DNA of 8,000 nt from Methanomassiliicoccaceae archaeon UBA72. Lineage in GTDB: Archaea; Thermoplasmatota; Thermoplasmata; Methanomassiliicoccales; Methanomethylophilaceae. The notes beneath the pieces were generated by a model. It was not told the origin of the DNA and did not search any database. It was given only the letters and a program-made list of their open reading frames with translations. Each line of letters starts with the position of its first letter. Positions within the stretch are counted from its first letter, which is position 1. The position numbers and the translations under genes are program-made. The DNA lies in the NCBI GenBank assembly GCA_002509405.1, contig DAVO01000011.1, positions 1-8,000 of the forward strand, given 5' to 3'. Positions 1 to 5,701 of the stretch are shown one piece after another.

Positions 1-34
1 TTTTCTTCGCATTCTCCGCTTCATTCCCAGGCAT
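1..34 (-). CDS. Possible start of a further gene, cut by the window edge
   Basis: An ATG at 34-32 on the minus strand opens a frame that stays open for 11 codons to the window edge and reads MPGNEAENAKK. It lies 33 bases beyond the perR stop, on the same strand, so it could be a fourth operon gene. There is no Shine-Dalgarno sequence before it (the preceding bases are C-rich), and eleven residues are too few to assign a family. It may equally be chance. Confidence 0.2.
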   Translation of the reverse strand, partial: MPGNEAENAKK

Positions 35-67
35 GTAGGGGGTTGAACCTGTGCGATGGACCGCCCG

Positions 68-481
68 TCACTTATCGCGTTGCCCTTTTTCTTTCCTGAG
101 GCAGTCGGGACAGAGCCCCCTGAGGACGACCCAGTATCCGTGAACTTCGGCGCCTTCCGGTGGCGCGATCCTCGAATCGACGTCCATCCCGGGAGGGATG
201 TCCACATCTGTCACCCTCTCGCACATCTCGCACATGAAGTGGAAGTGGTCGCCGGTCCTGCAGTCGAATCTGTCAACGCTTCCAATAGTCTGCACGCGGC
301 TTATCAGGCCCTGCTGGGAGAGGAGCTTGAGGTTCCTATATACCGTGCCCCGGCTGATGTGTGGTTCCGTACCTCGGGCCTCCTCATACACCTCGTCGGC
401 GCTGGGATGGTCGTGTCTGTTCTTCACTATGTCAAGAACCAATTTCCTCTGGGGGGTATTCCTGTAGTGTATCGCCCGCAT
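68..481 (-). CDS. perR: PerR-type peroxide regulator, Fur family
   Basis: A 137-residue metal-dependent DNA-binding repressor. The N-terminal winged helix (about residues 5-75) carries the family signatures RNTPQR (7-12), HPSADEVY (25-32) and GTVYRNL (45-51). The C-terminal part is the dimerisation and metal domain. Aligned by eye to Bacillus subtilis PerR, all five regulatory metal ligands are present: H25, D73, H79, H81, D92 (B. subtilis H37, D85, H91, H93, D104). So are the four structural zinc cysteines C84, C87, C124 and C127. The Asp in RFD (D73) is the position where PerR proteins have Asp and Fur proteins have Glu, so a peroxide sensor is favoured over an iron sensor. In the known family, Fe-catalysed oxidation of the two regulatory histidines releases DNA. 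The ATG is preceded by AGGTG seven bases upstream, and its first 50 bases lie inside the end of the DUF454 gene, so translation is probably coupled. The likely target is the katA promoter at the head of this same operon, with autoregulation as a result. The family call is secure. The PerR subtype is an inference from the ligands and context. Confidence 0.88.
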   Translation of the reverse strand: MRAIHYRNTPQRKLVLDIVKNRHDHPSADEVYEEARGTEPHISRGTVYRNLKLLSQQGLISRVQTIGSVDRFDCRTGDHFHFMCEMCERVTDVDIPPGMDVDSRIAPPEGAEVHGYWVVLRGLCPDCLRKEKGQRDK

Positions 482-863
482 CTTCTTCCACCTGTGCTTT
501 CTTGCATCCTTTCAGACGAATGATGTGTACGGTCACGCATATCCCAACCGCCGAAAGCAGAAGCGTCAAAACGACGTTGCGGGATAAGACCATCGAAAGC
601 ACCAGCATCCCCCAAAGAAACGCCATGGCATATGCCTTGGTCATTGGGGGAACGCCGGTACCTTCCCTGTAGTTTCTGATTATCGGACCGAAGAAACGCG
701 CGTTCGTAAGCCACATGTACAGGCGCGGGCTCCCTGTGGCAAAGCACAGGGCGGCGCCGAGGACCAGCGGCGTCGTGGGCAGCAATGGGAGGAATGCCCC
801 TATCGCGCCCAGGACGAGCATGGCCGAACCGGCAATACAGAACAGCACGTTCCTTATTCTCAT
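432..863 (-). CDS. DUF454 (YbaN-type) inner membrane protein
   Basis: A 143-residue hydrophobic protein. The N-terminal helix (about 5-24) runs into the family hallmark PLLPTTP (26-32). A second hydrophobic stretch (33-44) ends in CFATGSPR (40-47), then WL (51-52), a basic soluble segment (about 53-76), and two further helices (about 77-93 and 96-115). The tail from 116 is polar and probably cytoplasmic. This order matches DUF454/YbaN proteins, whose biochemical role is not established. The start codon overlaps the katA stop as ATGA. The 3' end overlaps perR by 50 bases in another frame. It is therefore very probably made together with catalase and PerR, which suggests a role in oxidative stress, or in heme or iron handling at the membrane. 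That role is inference from context only. The Shine-Dalgarno sequence is weak (AAGGCGA), fitting translational coupling to katA. Confidence 0.85.
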   Translation of the reverse strand: MRIRNVLFCIAGSAMLVLGAIGAFLPLLPTTPLVLGAALCFATGSPRLYMWLTNARFFGPIIRNYREGTGVPPMTKAYAMAFLWGMLVLSMVLSRNVVLTLLLSAVGICVTVHIIRLKGCKKAQVEEDAGDTLQEYPPEEIGS

Positions 864-2374
864 TTGGTCGCCTTTGCCAATCCCTCGTGGTCGAGCTTCG
901 AATACTCTTTCACGGTTTCAAAATCGAGTTCCAATGCCCTGCTCATGCGCTCTCCGTACTCCGGGTCCGCCAGATAGCAATGGGTGGCGTGGCGGTATCT
1001 TATGTTCTTCGTCACGGTTGCCATGTCGGCAGCGGTGTTCTTGATGAGAACCGCCTTCTCATCCTCGGGGATCAGCCTCCACAGGTCCCCGCCCTGCCTG
1101 AAGCAATCATCGACGGGATGGTCCTTGGGGTCGTAGCGGTAAATGTCCCCGTACACCTTGTCCGCAGGTTCGCGGTACTCGTTCTGGTCAGCCCACTCGT
1201 CGTAGGAGTTCGGCTGATATCCCTTGGTGGAACCGTAGTTGCCGTCCACCCTCATTAGGCCGTCCCGGTGGTATGCATGGACCGGGGCCTTCGATCTGTT
1301 GACCGGTATCTGGTCGTGGTTGACTCCGAGGCGGTAGCGCTGAGCATCGGCGTATGAGAACAGCCTCCCCTGCAACAGCTTGTCCGGCGACAATCCTATC
1401 CCGGGCACTGTGTGGGCGGGGCTGAACGCCGCCTGCTCCACCTGGGCGAAATAGTTGTCAGGGTTGCGGTTGAGCTCCAAGATCCCCACCTCGATCAGCG
1501 GGTACTCCTTCTGGCTCCAGACGGTGGTGACGTCGAAGGGGTCCACGTCCCTTGCCAGCGCCTGTTCCTCTGTCATTATCTGGAAGCACATCTTCCACCG
1601 CGGGAAGTCACCGCGCTCTATAGCCTCGTAAAGGTCCCTCTGGTGGCTTTCACGGTCCTTGGACACTATCGCAGCCGCCTCTTCGTCTGTGAGGTTCTTT
1701 ATGCCTTGCTGGGTTTTGAAGTGGAACTTCACCCACACCCTTTCGTTCTTCTCGTTGTAGAGGCTGAAAGTATGGCTTCCGAACCCGTGCATGTGCCTGT
1801 ACGAAGCCGGTATTCCGCGGTCCGACATGACGATTGTGATCTGATGGAATGCCTCGGGGAGGAGGGTCCAGAAGTCCCAGTTGCTCTGGGGCGAGCGCAT
1901 GTTCGTCCTCGGGTCGCGTTTTATGGCATGGTTAAGGTCCGGGAATTTCAGAGGGTCGCGCAAAAAGAATACGGGAGTGTTGTTGCCTACCAGATCCCAG
2001 TTCCCTTCTTCGGTGTAGAACTTTACGGCAAAACCTCTTATGTCGCGCTCGGCGTCGGCGGCGCCGCGCTCTCCTGCTACGGTGGAGAATCTTACGAATA
2101 CATCGGTCTTCTTTCCCTTTTCGAAGACCTTGGCCTTGGTATAATCGGAGACGTCGCGCGTAGCGGTGAAAATACCGAATGCGCCGCTTCCCTTGGCATG
2201 CATCCTGCGCTCGGGTATCACCTCGCGGTTGAAGTGTCCCATCTTCTCGAAGAACCAAAGGTCCTGCATCATCATGGGGCCCCTCCGTCCTGCGGTCAGC
2301 ACATGTTCGTTGTCGGATACCGGTGCACCGACCTCGTTCGTCAATTTCTTGCCGTCGTCCTTTTTGCCGTCCAT
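860..2374 (-). CDS. katA: Catalase, heme-dependent, small-subunit type
   Basis: A monofunctional heme catalase of 504 residues that dismutates hydrogen peroxide to water and oxygen in the cytoplasm. The length is that of small-subunit catalases, with no C-terminal flavodoxin-like extension. The distal histidine is H59 in the signature RRMHAKGSGAFG. The distal asparagine is N132 in GNNTPVFF. The proximal heme ligand is Y341 in RLFSYADAQRYRLG, with R337 four residues before it. All are in canonical context, so the enzyme should be active. There is no signal peptide. The ATG at 2374 is well supported: GGAGGT lies six bases upstream (2386-2381) and a TATA box and operator-like palindrome lie just beyond. 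It is the first gene of an operon with a DUF454 protein and PerR. Heme catalases are patchily distributed in anaerobic archaea and the sequence looks bacterial, so lateral acquisition is likely but was not tested. The host's heme source cannot be judged from this window. Confidence 0.97.
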   Translation of the reverse strand: MDGKKDDGKKLTNEVGAPVSDNEHVLTAGRRGPMMMQDLWFFEKMGHFNREVIPERRMHAKGSGAFGIFTATRDVSDYTKAKVFEKGKKTDVFVRFSTVAGERGAADAERDIRGFAVKFYTEEGNWDLVGNNTPVFFLRDPLKFPDLNHAIKRDPRTNMRSPQSNWDFWTLLPEAFHQITIVMSDRGIPASYRHMHGFGSHTFSLYNEKNERVWVKFHFKTQQGIKNLTDEEAAAIVSKDRESHQRDLYEAIERGDFPRWKMCFQIMTEEQALARDVDPFDVTTVWSQKEYPLIEVGILELNRNPDNYFAQVEQAAFSPAHTVPGIGLSPDKLLQGRLFSYADAQRYRLGVNHDQIPVNRSKAPVHAYHRDGLMRVDGNYGSTKGYQPNSYDEWADQNEYREPADKVYGDIYRYDPKDHPVDDCFRQGGDLWRLIPEDEKAVLIKNTAADMATVTKNIRYRHATHCYLADPEYGERMSRALELDFETVKEYSKLDHEGLAKATK

Positions 2375-2380
2375 TTTTAT

Positions 2381-2386
2381 ACCTCC
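2381..2386 (-). promoter_or_regulatory. katA ribosome binding site
   Basis: GGAGGT on the minus strand, six bases before the katA ATG. It is the strongest Shine-Dalgarno sequence in the window and fixes the katA start at 2374. Confidence 0.85.
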
Positions 2387-2397
2387 ATCATTAGCGA

Positions 2398-2418
2398 TAT
2401 TAGTACTCAGTACTGATA
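2398..2418. promoter_or_regulatory. Candidate PerR operator in the katA promoter
   Basis: A near-perfect palindrome with a one-base centre: arms 2398-2407 and 2409-2418, centre 2408, nine of ten positions paired (mismatch 2401/2415). The inner halves read TTAGTACT and AGTACTGA. Two-fold halves around a single central base resemble the 7-1-7 architecture of Fur/PerR boxes, although the bases differ from the B. subtilis PerR consensus. The palindrome overlaps the downstream edge of the katA TATA box and ends just before the predicted transcription start near 2395. A bound repressor there would block TBP/TFB or polymerase. The structure is seen directly. The link to the PerR encoded in the same operon is inference. 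Confidence 0.65.
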
Positions 2419-2425
2419 ATAAATA
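2417..2425 (-). promoter_or_regulatory. katA operon TATA box
   Basis: TATTTATTA on the minus strand, centred about 47 bases upstream of the katA ATG. With the usual archaeal spacing of about 26 bases, transcription would begin near 2395, giving a leader of about 20 bases that contains the GGAGGT site. Confidence 0.6.
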
Positions 2426-2503
2426 CTTATCTTAATGACCAGGCCGTCATTTTCCGGTCGTTTTCGGCCATGTTTGTCCCACTCCGACGATTGTTGTTTC
2501 TAA

Positions 2504-2512
2504 TTTTATATA
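2504..2512 (+). promoter_or_regulatory. TATA box of the MFS transporter gene
   Basis: TTTTATATA on the plus strand. The expected transcription start is near 2534. That excludes the upstream in-frame ATG at 2470 as a start for transcripts from this box and favours the GTG at 2593, with a leader of about 60 bases. The katA TATA box lies about 80 bases away on the other strand, so this is a divergent promoter region. Confidence 0.5.
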
Positions 2513-2592
2513 GGTGTCAATCATACTTGACGAACGAGGCTGCTGGAAACGGGAGGCATCCAAAGATCCTCCCGCATCAGACCGTCGGATCG

Positions 2593-3822
2593 GTGGATAC
2601 CATAACAGATGACTTGAAGCTTAAAAGAGCGGGCCGTTACGCATGGATTATGTTCGCCGTCCTATTGGCGGCCTACTTCTTCGTCTACCTGCACAGGATG
2701 TCCGTCGCCGTGGTCGGTCGCGATATCGTGGAAGAGGTCGGAGGCAATATCGGGTACCTCAGTTCAGTATATTTCTGGACGTACGCCGCGATGCAGATCC
2801 CATGCGGAATGCTGTCTGACAGGTTCGGCCCCAGGAGAGTATCGTTTATTTTCTTGAGCTTGGCCGCCGTGGGTTCGATGGTCACAGCCACAGGGGACAC
2901 TTTCGGTTTCGCTGTCATAGGTAAAATGATGATAGCCGCAGGTATGGCGGCAGTATACATCCCGCTGATGAAAGTGGTAGCTACCTGGTTCCCCCCTCAC
3001 TATTTCCCGCAGCTGAACGGAATAATCATCGCGGTGGGCAACATCGGTGCCATCTCCGCCACCGTCCCCTTGGCCATATCGGTCTCAGCGTTCGGATGGA
3101 GGGGCACGTTCGTTCTGCTCGCACTTGTCACTGCCATAATCGCGGCCCTGTGTCTCGCACTTATCCGTGACCGTCCCGCCGACCGGACCTCGCAGGAGAA
3201 TAAGATGGGCATGGTCGCGGGACTGAAGACGGTGTTCGCGGGTGGCAGGAAGTTCTGGCCGATGGCCGTTGCATACTTCCTCGTTTATGGATCGATAATG
3301 GTGTTCCAGGGGACATGGTCTAAAGTCTATTTCGACTCTGTATACGGATTTACCGTCCTTTCCGTGTGGCTGGTCGCCATGATAGGCATCGGTAAGATAT
3401 TCAGCACGGTGCTCGTCGGAGTGATGGCCGGCCGGAAGATAATCGGTTCCAAGCGCATCATGATGATCATGGGGAACGCCGGCTTCGCCGCCGTTTGGCT
3501 GGTGGTCTGGTTATTTGCGGGGGAGATGGAAAGCCCTCTGTTCTGGGGCTGCGTTTGCACTCTGTTCGGGTTCTTCGGCGGGTTCATGACCCTTTCGTTC
3601 TCTCAGGTAAAGGAATGGTTCCCCGTATCCATCGCCGGGACTTCCGTGGCCGCGATGAACGTGTTTCTCTTCCTCGGAGCATCGGTATGCACTGCCGTGG
3701 CGGGCGTCATCATCGGAACGTCCTACACTGTGGAGAACTTCTCCTTGGTATGGGGGCTGATGTTCGCAGGTTCTTTGGTGGCATTGGCCGCAGCGTATGT
3801 CTCGATGGAGAACAAGGGATGA
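2593..3822 (+). CDS. MFS transporter, 12 helices, organic-anion type
   Basis: A major facilitator superfamily secondary transporter in the cytoplasmic membrane, 409 residues from the GTG start chosen here. The first helix (about 17-41) contains YLHRMSVAVV with an arginine (R35) in mid-helix. The loop between helices 2 and 3 carries the MFS motif A, GMLSDRFGPRR (72-82). Alternating hydrophobic stretches give twelve predicted helices, with a polar central loop near DRPADRTSQENKMG. The helix-1 arginine recalls organophosphate and organic-anion carriers (the GlpT/UhpC and ACS-like branches), so an anionic substrate is plausible, but it cannot be named. The reading frame extends upstream to an ATG at 2470, but that 41-residue extension lies before the TATA box and does not look like a transporter N-terminus. 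TTG at 2614 and ATG at 2647 are later alternatives. No good Shine-Dalgarno sequence precedes any of them. It is divergent from katA and convergent with alaS with no gap. Confidence 0.85.
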   Translation: MDTITDDLKLKRAGRYAWIMFAVLLAAYFFVYLHRMSVAVVGRDIVEEVGGNIGYLSSVYFWTYAAMQIPCGMLSDRFGPRRVSFIFLSLAAVGSMVTATGDTFGFAVIGKMMIAAGMAAVYIPLMKVVATWFPPHYFPQLNGIIIAVGNIGAISATVPLAISVSAFGWRGTFVLLALVTAIIAALCLALIRDRPADRTSQENKMGMVAGLKTVFAGGRKFWPMAVAYFLVYGSIMVFQGTWSKVYFDSVYGFTVLSVWLVAMIGIGKIFSTVLVGVMAGRKIIGSKRIMMIMGNAGFAAVWLVVWLFAGEMESPLFWGCVCTLFGFFGGFMTLSFSQVKEWFPVSIAGTSVAAMNVFLFLGASVCTAVAGVIIGTSYTVENFSLVWGLMFAGSLVALAAAYVSMENKG

Positions 3823-3825
3823 TCA
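3820..3825. other. Back-to-back stop codons of convergent genes (TGATCA)
   Basis: The plus-strand TGA of the MFS gene (3820-3822) directly abuts the minus-strand TGA of alaS (3825-3823), forming the palindrome TGATCA. No base separates the two coding regions and no T-rich terminator lies between them, so each transcript must end inside the other gene's antisense strand. Confidence 0.9.
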
Positions 3826-5592
3826 GTCGAACTTCCCGACCACGGCTTTTATGCGCCTTACACCGGCCGCAGAACTCTCTTCCTTGGCGATCTTGAATCC
3901 CCCGATCTCGCCCGTGCTGTTGACATGCGGACCGCCGCATATCTCGCAGGATACGTCGCCTATCGTATAGACCTTGACCTTCTCCCCGTACTTGTCCTGG
4001 AACACGCCCATGGCGTGGCGGTCTTTCGCTTCCTCGTACTGCATCTCCTCACAAACCACCGGTATGTCGCGCCTGATGACGTCGTTGATGTAGTCCTGGA
4101 TCTGTTTCAACTCTTCGGGCGTGACCTTCCTGTCCAGGTTGAAATCGAATCTGAGCCTCTCCGCGGTGATATTGCTCCCTTTCTGCACGATGTCCGGGTC
4201 GACGAACTTCCTTAGCGCCGCGTTAAGAAGGTGGGTGGCGGTGTGGAGCTTCGTGGTCTCTTCGCTGTTGTCGGCGAGCCCCCCTTTGAACTTTTGGTCC
4301 GAACCTGCGCGGGAGATGTCCTGATGCTCCCTGAAGCGACGGTCGAAATCGTCCACGTCCACAAGGAATCCCCTCTCTTCCGCCAGTTCCTTGGTGAGCT
4401 CGATGGGGAAACCGAACGTATCGTAAAGCCTGAAGACCTGCTCCCCGTCCAGGGTCTGGCCGGCAGCGTGGCCTTCTGCCATCTCGTCGAACCTGCGGAG
4501 CCCTTTTCTGAGCGTCAGATGGAACTTCTCCTCTTCGGCCGCCATGTTCGCAAGTATCGCATCCCTGTTCCGCTCGAGCTCCGGATAAGAGCCTCCGTAC
4601 TCGGCGATCACGACCCCGCAGATCCTGCTCATGTCCGTGCTGTCGGAGCCAAGCTTCGAAAGGTATCTGCTGGCCCTTCTGATGAGCCTTCTGAGGATAT
4701 ATCCCTGTCCGACCTTGGCCGGAACCACTCCGTCACCCATTATGAACGTCGCAGCCCTGATGTGGTCGGATATTATGCGGAATGCCCTCTTGTCTTCCAA
4801 GTACTTCTTGCCTGTGATGTCTTCAATGGACGCGATTATCCCGGCGAAGAGCTCTGTGTCGTAAACGGTCTCCTGACCGTTCATTATCCTGAGGACCCTT
4901 TCCAAACCCATGCCCGTATCGACGTTCTTCTGTTCAAGCGGAGTGAACTTCCCGTCTGCGTCCTTGAAGTATTCCATGAAGACGTTGTTCCAAATCTCGG
5001 TGAACTTGCCACAGTGGCAGGACGGGCCGCATCCGGGGCCGCACTTCGGCCTGCCGTCGTCGAAGAAGATTTCGGTGTCGGGTCCGCACGGACCGGTCTG
5101 GCCCGCGGGCCCCCACCAGTTGTCGGAACGTCCGTAGAAATAAATCTGCTCCTTTGGAATGCCCAGTTCGTTCCAGATCTTCGCCGTCTCCTCGTCCCGG
5201 GGGATCGCCCCCTCGCCTTCGAACGCGGTCACAGATATCTGATCGATCCTCAGTTTGAGGACGTCGATAAGAAAATCGTAGCTGAATGTGATCGATTCCT
5301 TCTTGAAGTAGTCGCCCAGGGACCAGTTGCCCAGCATCTCGAAGAAGGTCAGGTGGCTTGCGTCGCCCACCTCGTCTATGTCGCCGGTCCTGATGCACTT
5401 CTGATAATCGACCAGCCTCTTTCCCTCGGGATGTTTTTCTCCGAGAAGGTAAGGTACGAGCGGATGCATGCCCGCCGTCGTGAACAGTACGGTAGGGTCG
5501 TTCTCCGGTATCAGGGACGCGGATCTGATGAACGCGTGCCCCCTCTGTTTAAAGAATTCAACGTACGCTTCTCTGAGCTCCTGTGCCTTCAT
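3823..5592 (-). CDS. alaS: Alanyl-tRNA synthetase, short bacterial type without C-Ala
   Basis: Charges tRNA-Ala with alanine and, through its editing domain, clears mischarged Ser and Gly. It has 589 residues against about 870-900 for most AlaRS. The class II catalytic domain has motif 2 in TFFEMLGNWSLGDYF (82-96) and motif 3 in DTGMGLER (225-232). A cysteine cluster (C184, C188, C192, C194) sits in an insert after GPCGPDTEIF. The tRNA-binding helical region follows. The editing domain is complete, with zinc ligands HTATH (H450, H454) and CGGPH (C552, H556). The protein stops 33 residues after H556 at AAGVRRIKAVVGKFD, where the coiled coil and C-Ala domain normally begin. The opposite-strand MFS gene follows directly, so no C-Ala fragment was lost to a nearby frameshift. 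Sequence style and length resemble AlaRS of candidate-phyla-radiation bacteria rather than the usual archaeal enzyme (judged from memory). The start at 5592 has AGGTG five bases upstream and a TATA box at proper spacing. Confidence 0.95.
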   Translation of the reverse strand: MKAQELREAYVEFFKQRGHAFIRSASLIPENDPTVLFTTAGMHPLVPYLLGEKHPEGKRLVDYQKCIRTGDIDEVGDASHLTFFEMLGNWSLGDYFKKESITFSYDFLIDVLKLRIDQISVTAFEGEGAIPRDEETAKIWNELGIPKEQIYFYGRSDNWWGPAGQTGPCGPDTEIFFDDGRPKCGPGCGPSCHCGKFTEIWNNVFMEYFKDADGKFTPLEQKNVDTGMGLERVLRIMNGQETVYDTELFAGIIASIEDITGKKYLEDKRAFRIISDHIRAATFIMGDGVVPAKVGQGYILRRLIRRASRYLSKLGSDSTDMSRICGVVIAEYGGSYPELERNRDAILANMAAEEEKFHLTLRKGLRRFDEMAEGHAAGQTLDGEQVFRLYDTFGFPIELTKELAEERGFLVDVDDFDRRFREHQDISRAGSDQKFKGGLADNSEETTKLHTATHLLNAALRKFVDPDIVQKGSNITAERLRFDFNLDRKVTPEELKQIQDYINDVIRRDIPVVCEEMQYEEAKDRHAMGVFQDKYGEKVKVYTIGDVSCEICGGPHVNSTGEIGGFKIAKEESSAAGVRRIKAVVGKFD

Positions 5593-5623
5593 ATTACACC
5601 TGGACGTACGCGTGATGGGCTCG

Positions 5624-5632
5624 TTATTTAAA
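5624..5632 (-). promoter_or_regulatory. alaS TATA box
   Basis: TTTAAATAA on the minus strand, centred about 36 bases before the alaS ATG. This predicts transcription from near 5602 and a leader of about ten bases holding the AGGTG site. It overlaps the T-run at 5630-5635 that could end the upstream aromatic transcript. Confidence 0.6.
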
Positions 5633-5635
5633 AAA
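5630..5635 (-). terminator. Oligo-T stretch ending the aromatic operon
   Basis: Six T in a row on the minus strand, about 55 bases after the tyrA stop. Archaeal RNA polymerase terminates at oligo-T without needing a hairpin. The run merges into the alaS TATA box, so termination of one unit and initiation of the next would share the same bases. Confidence 0.35.
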
Positions 5636-5678
5636 GCTGGCTTACTGCCGCATCAGGGGGTACGGGCACAGGGTCGGC

Positions 5679-5701
5679 GAAGGGCAGGCTCACTGCCCTT
5701 C
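5679..5701 (-). repeat. Perfect 9-bp hairpin across the tyrA stop codon
   Basis: Arms GAAGGGCAG (5701-5693 on the minus strand) and CTGCCCTTC (5687-5679) pair perfectly around a five-base loop that contains the tyrA TGA. No T-run follows directly, so it is not a classical intrinsic terminator. It may protect the 3' end of the mRNA or slow the polymerase ahead of the oligo-T at 5630-5635. Confidence 0.7.

Noticed and set aside
20..66. tRNA-like T-arm, GGTTCAACC, on the minus strand
   Set aside because: The five bases before TTC do not pair with those after the loop, and no acceptor or anticodon stem can be built around it.
56..523. Open frame of 155 codons on the plus strand opposite perR
   Set aside because: It is a shadow of perR and the end of the DUF454 gene, with no ribosome binding site or recognisable motif.
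1412..2416. Open frame of 334 codons on the plus strand opposite katA
   Set aside because: It is antisense to a catalase with every catalytic residue in place. The translation shows no family features, and the frame starts inside the coding region without a promoter.
2442..2469. Inverted repeat GGCCG...CGGCC upstream of the MFS promoter
   Set aside because: Arms are only five GC-rich bases with an 18-base spacer, easily expected by chance in this base composition.
4231..5631. Open frame of 466 codons on the plus strand opposite alaS
   Set aside because: It lies entirely antisense to a well-conserved alaS, has no recognisable domain, and is what GC-rich codon use produces in the complementary frame.
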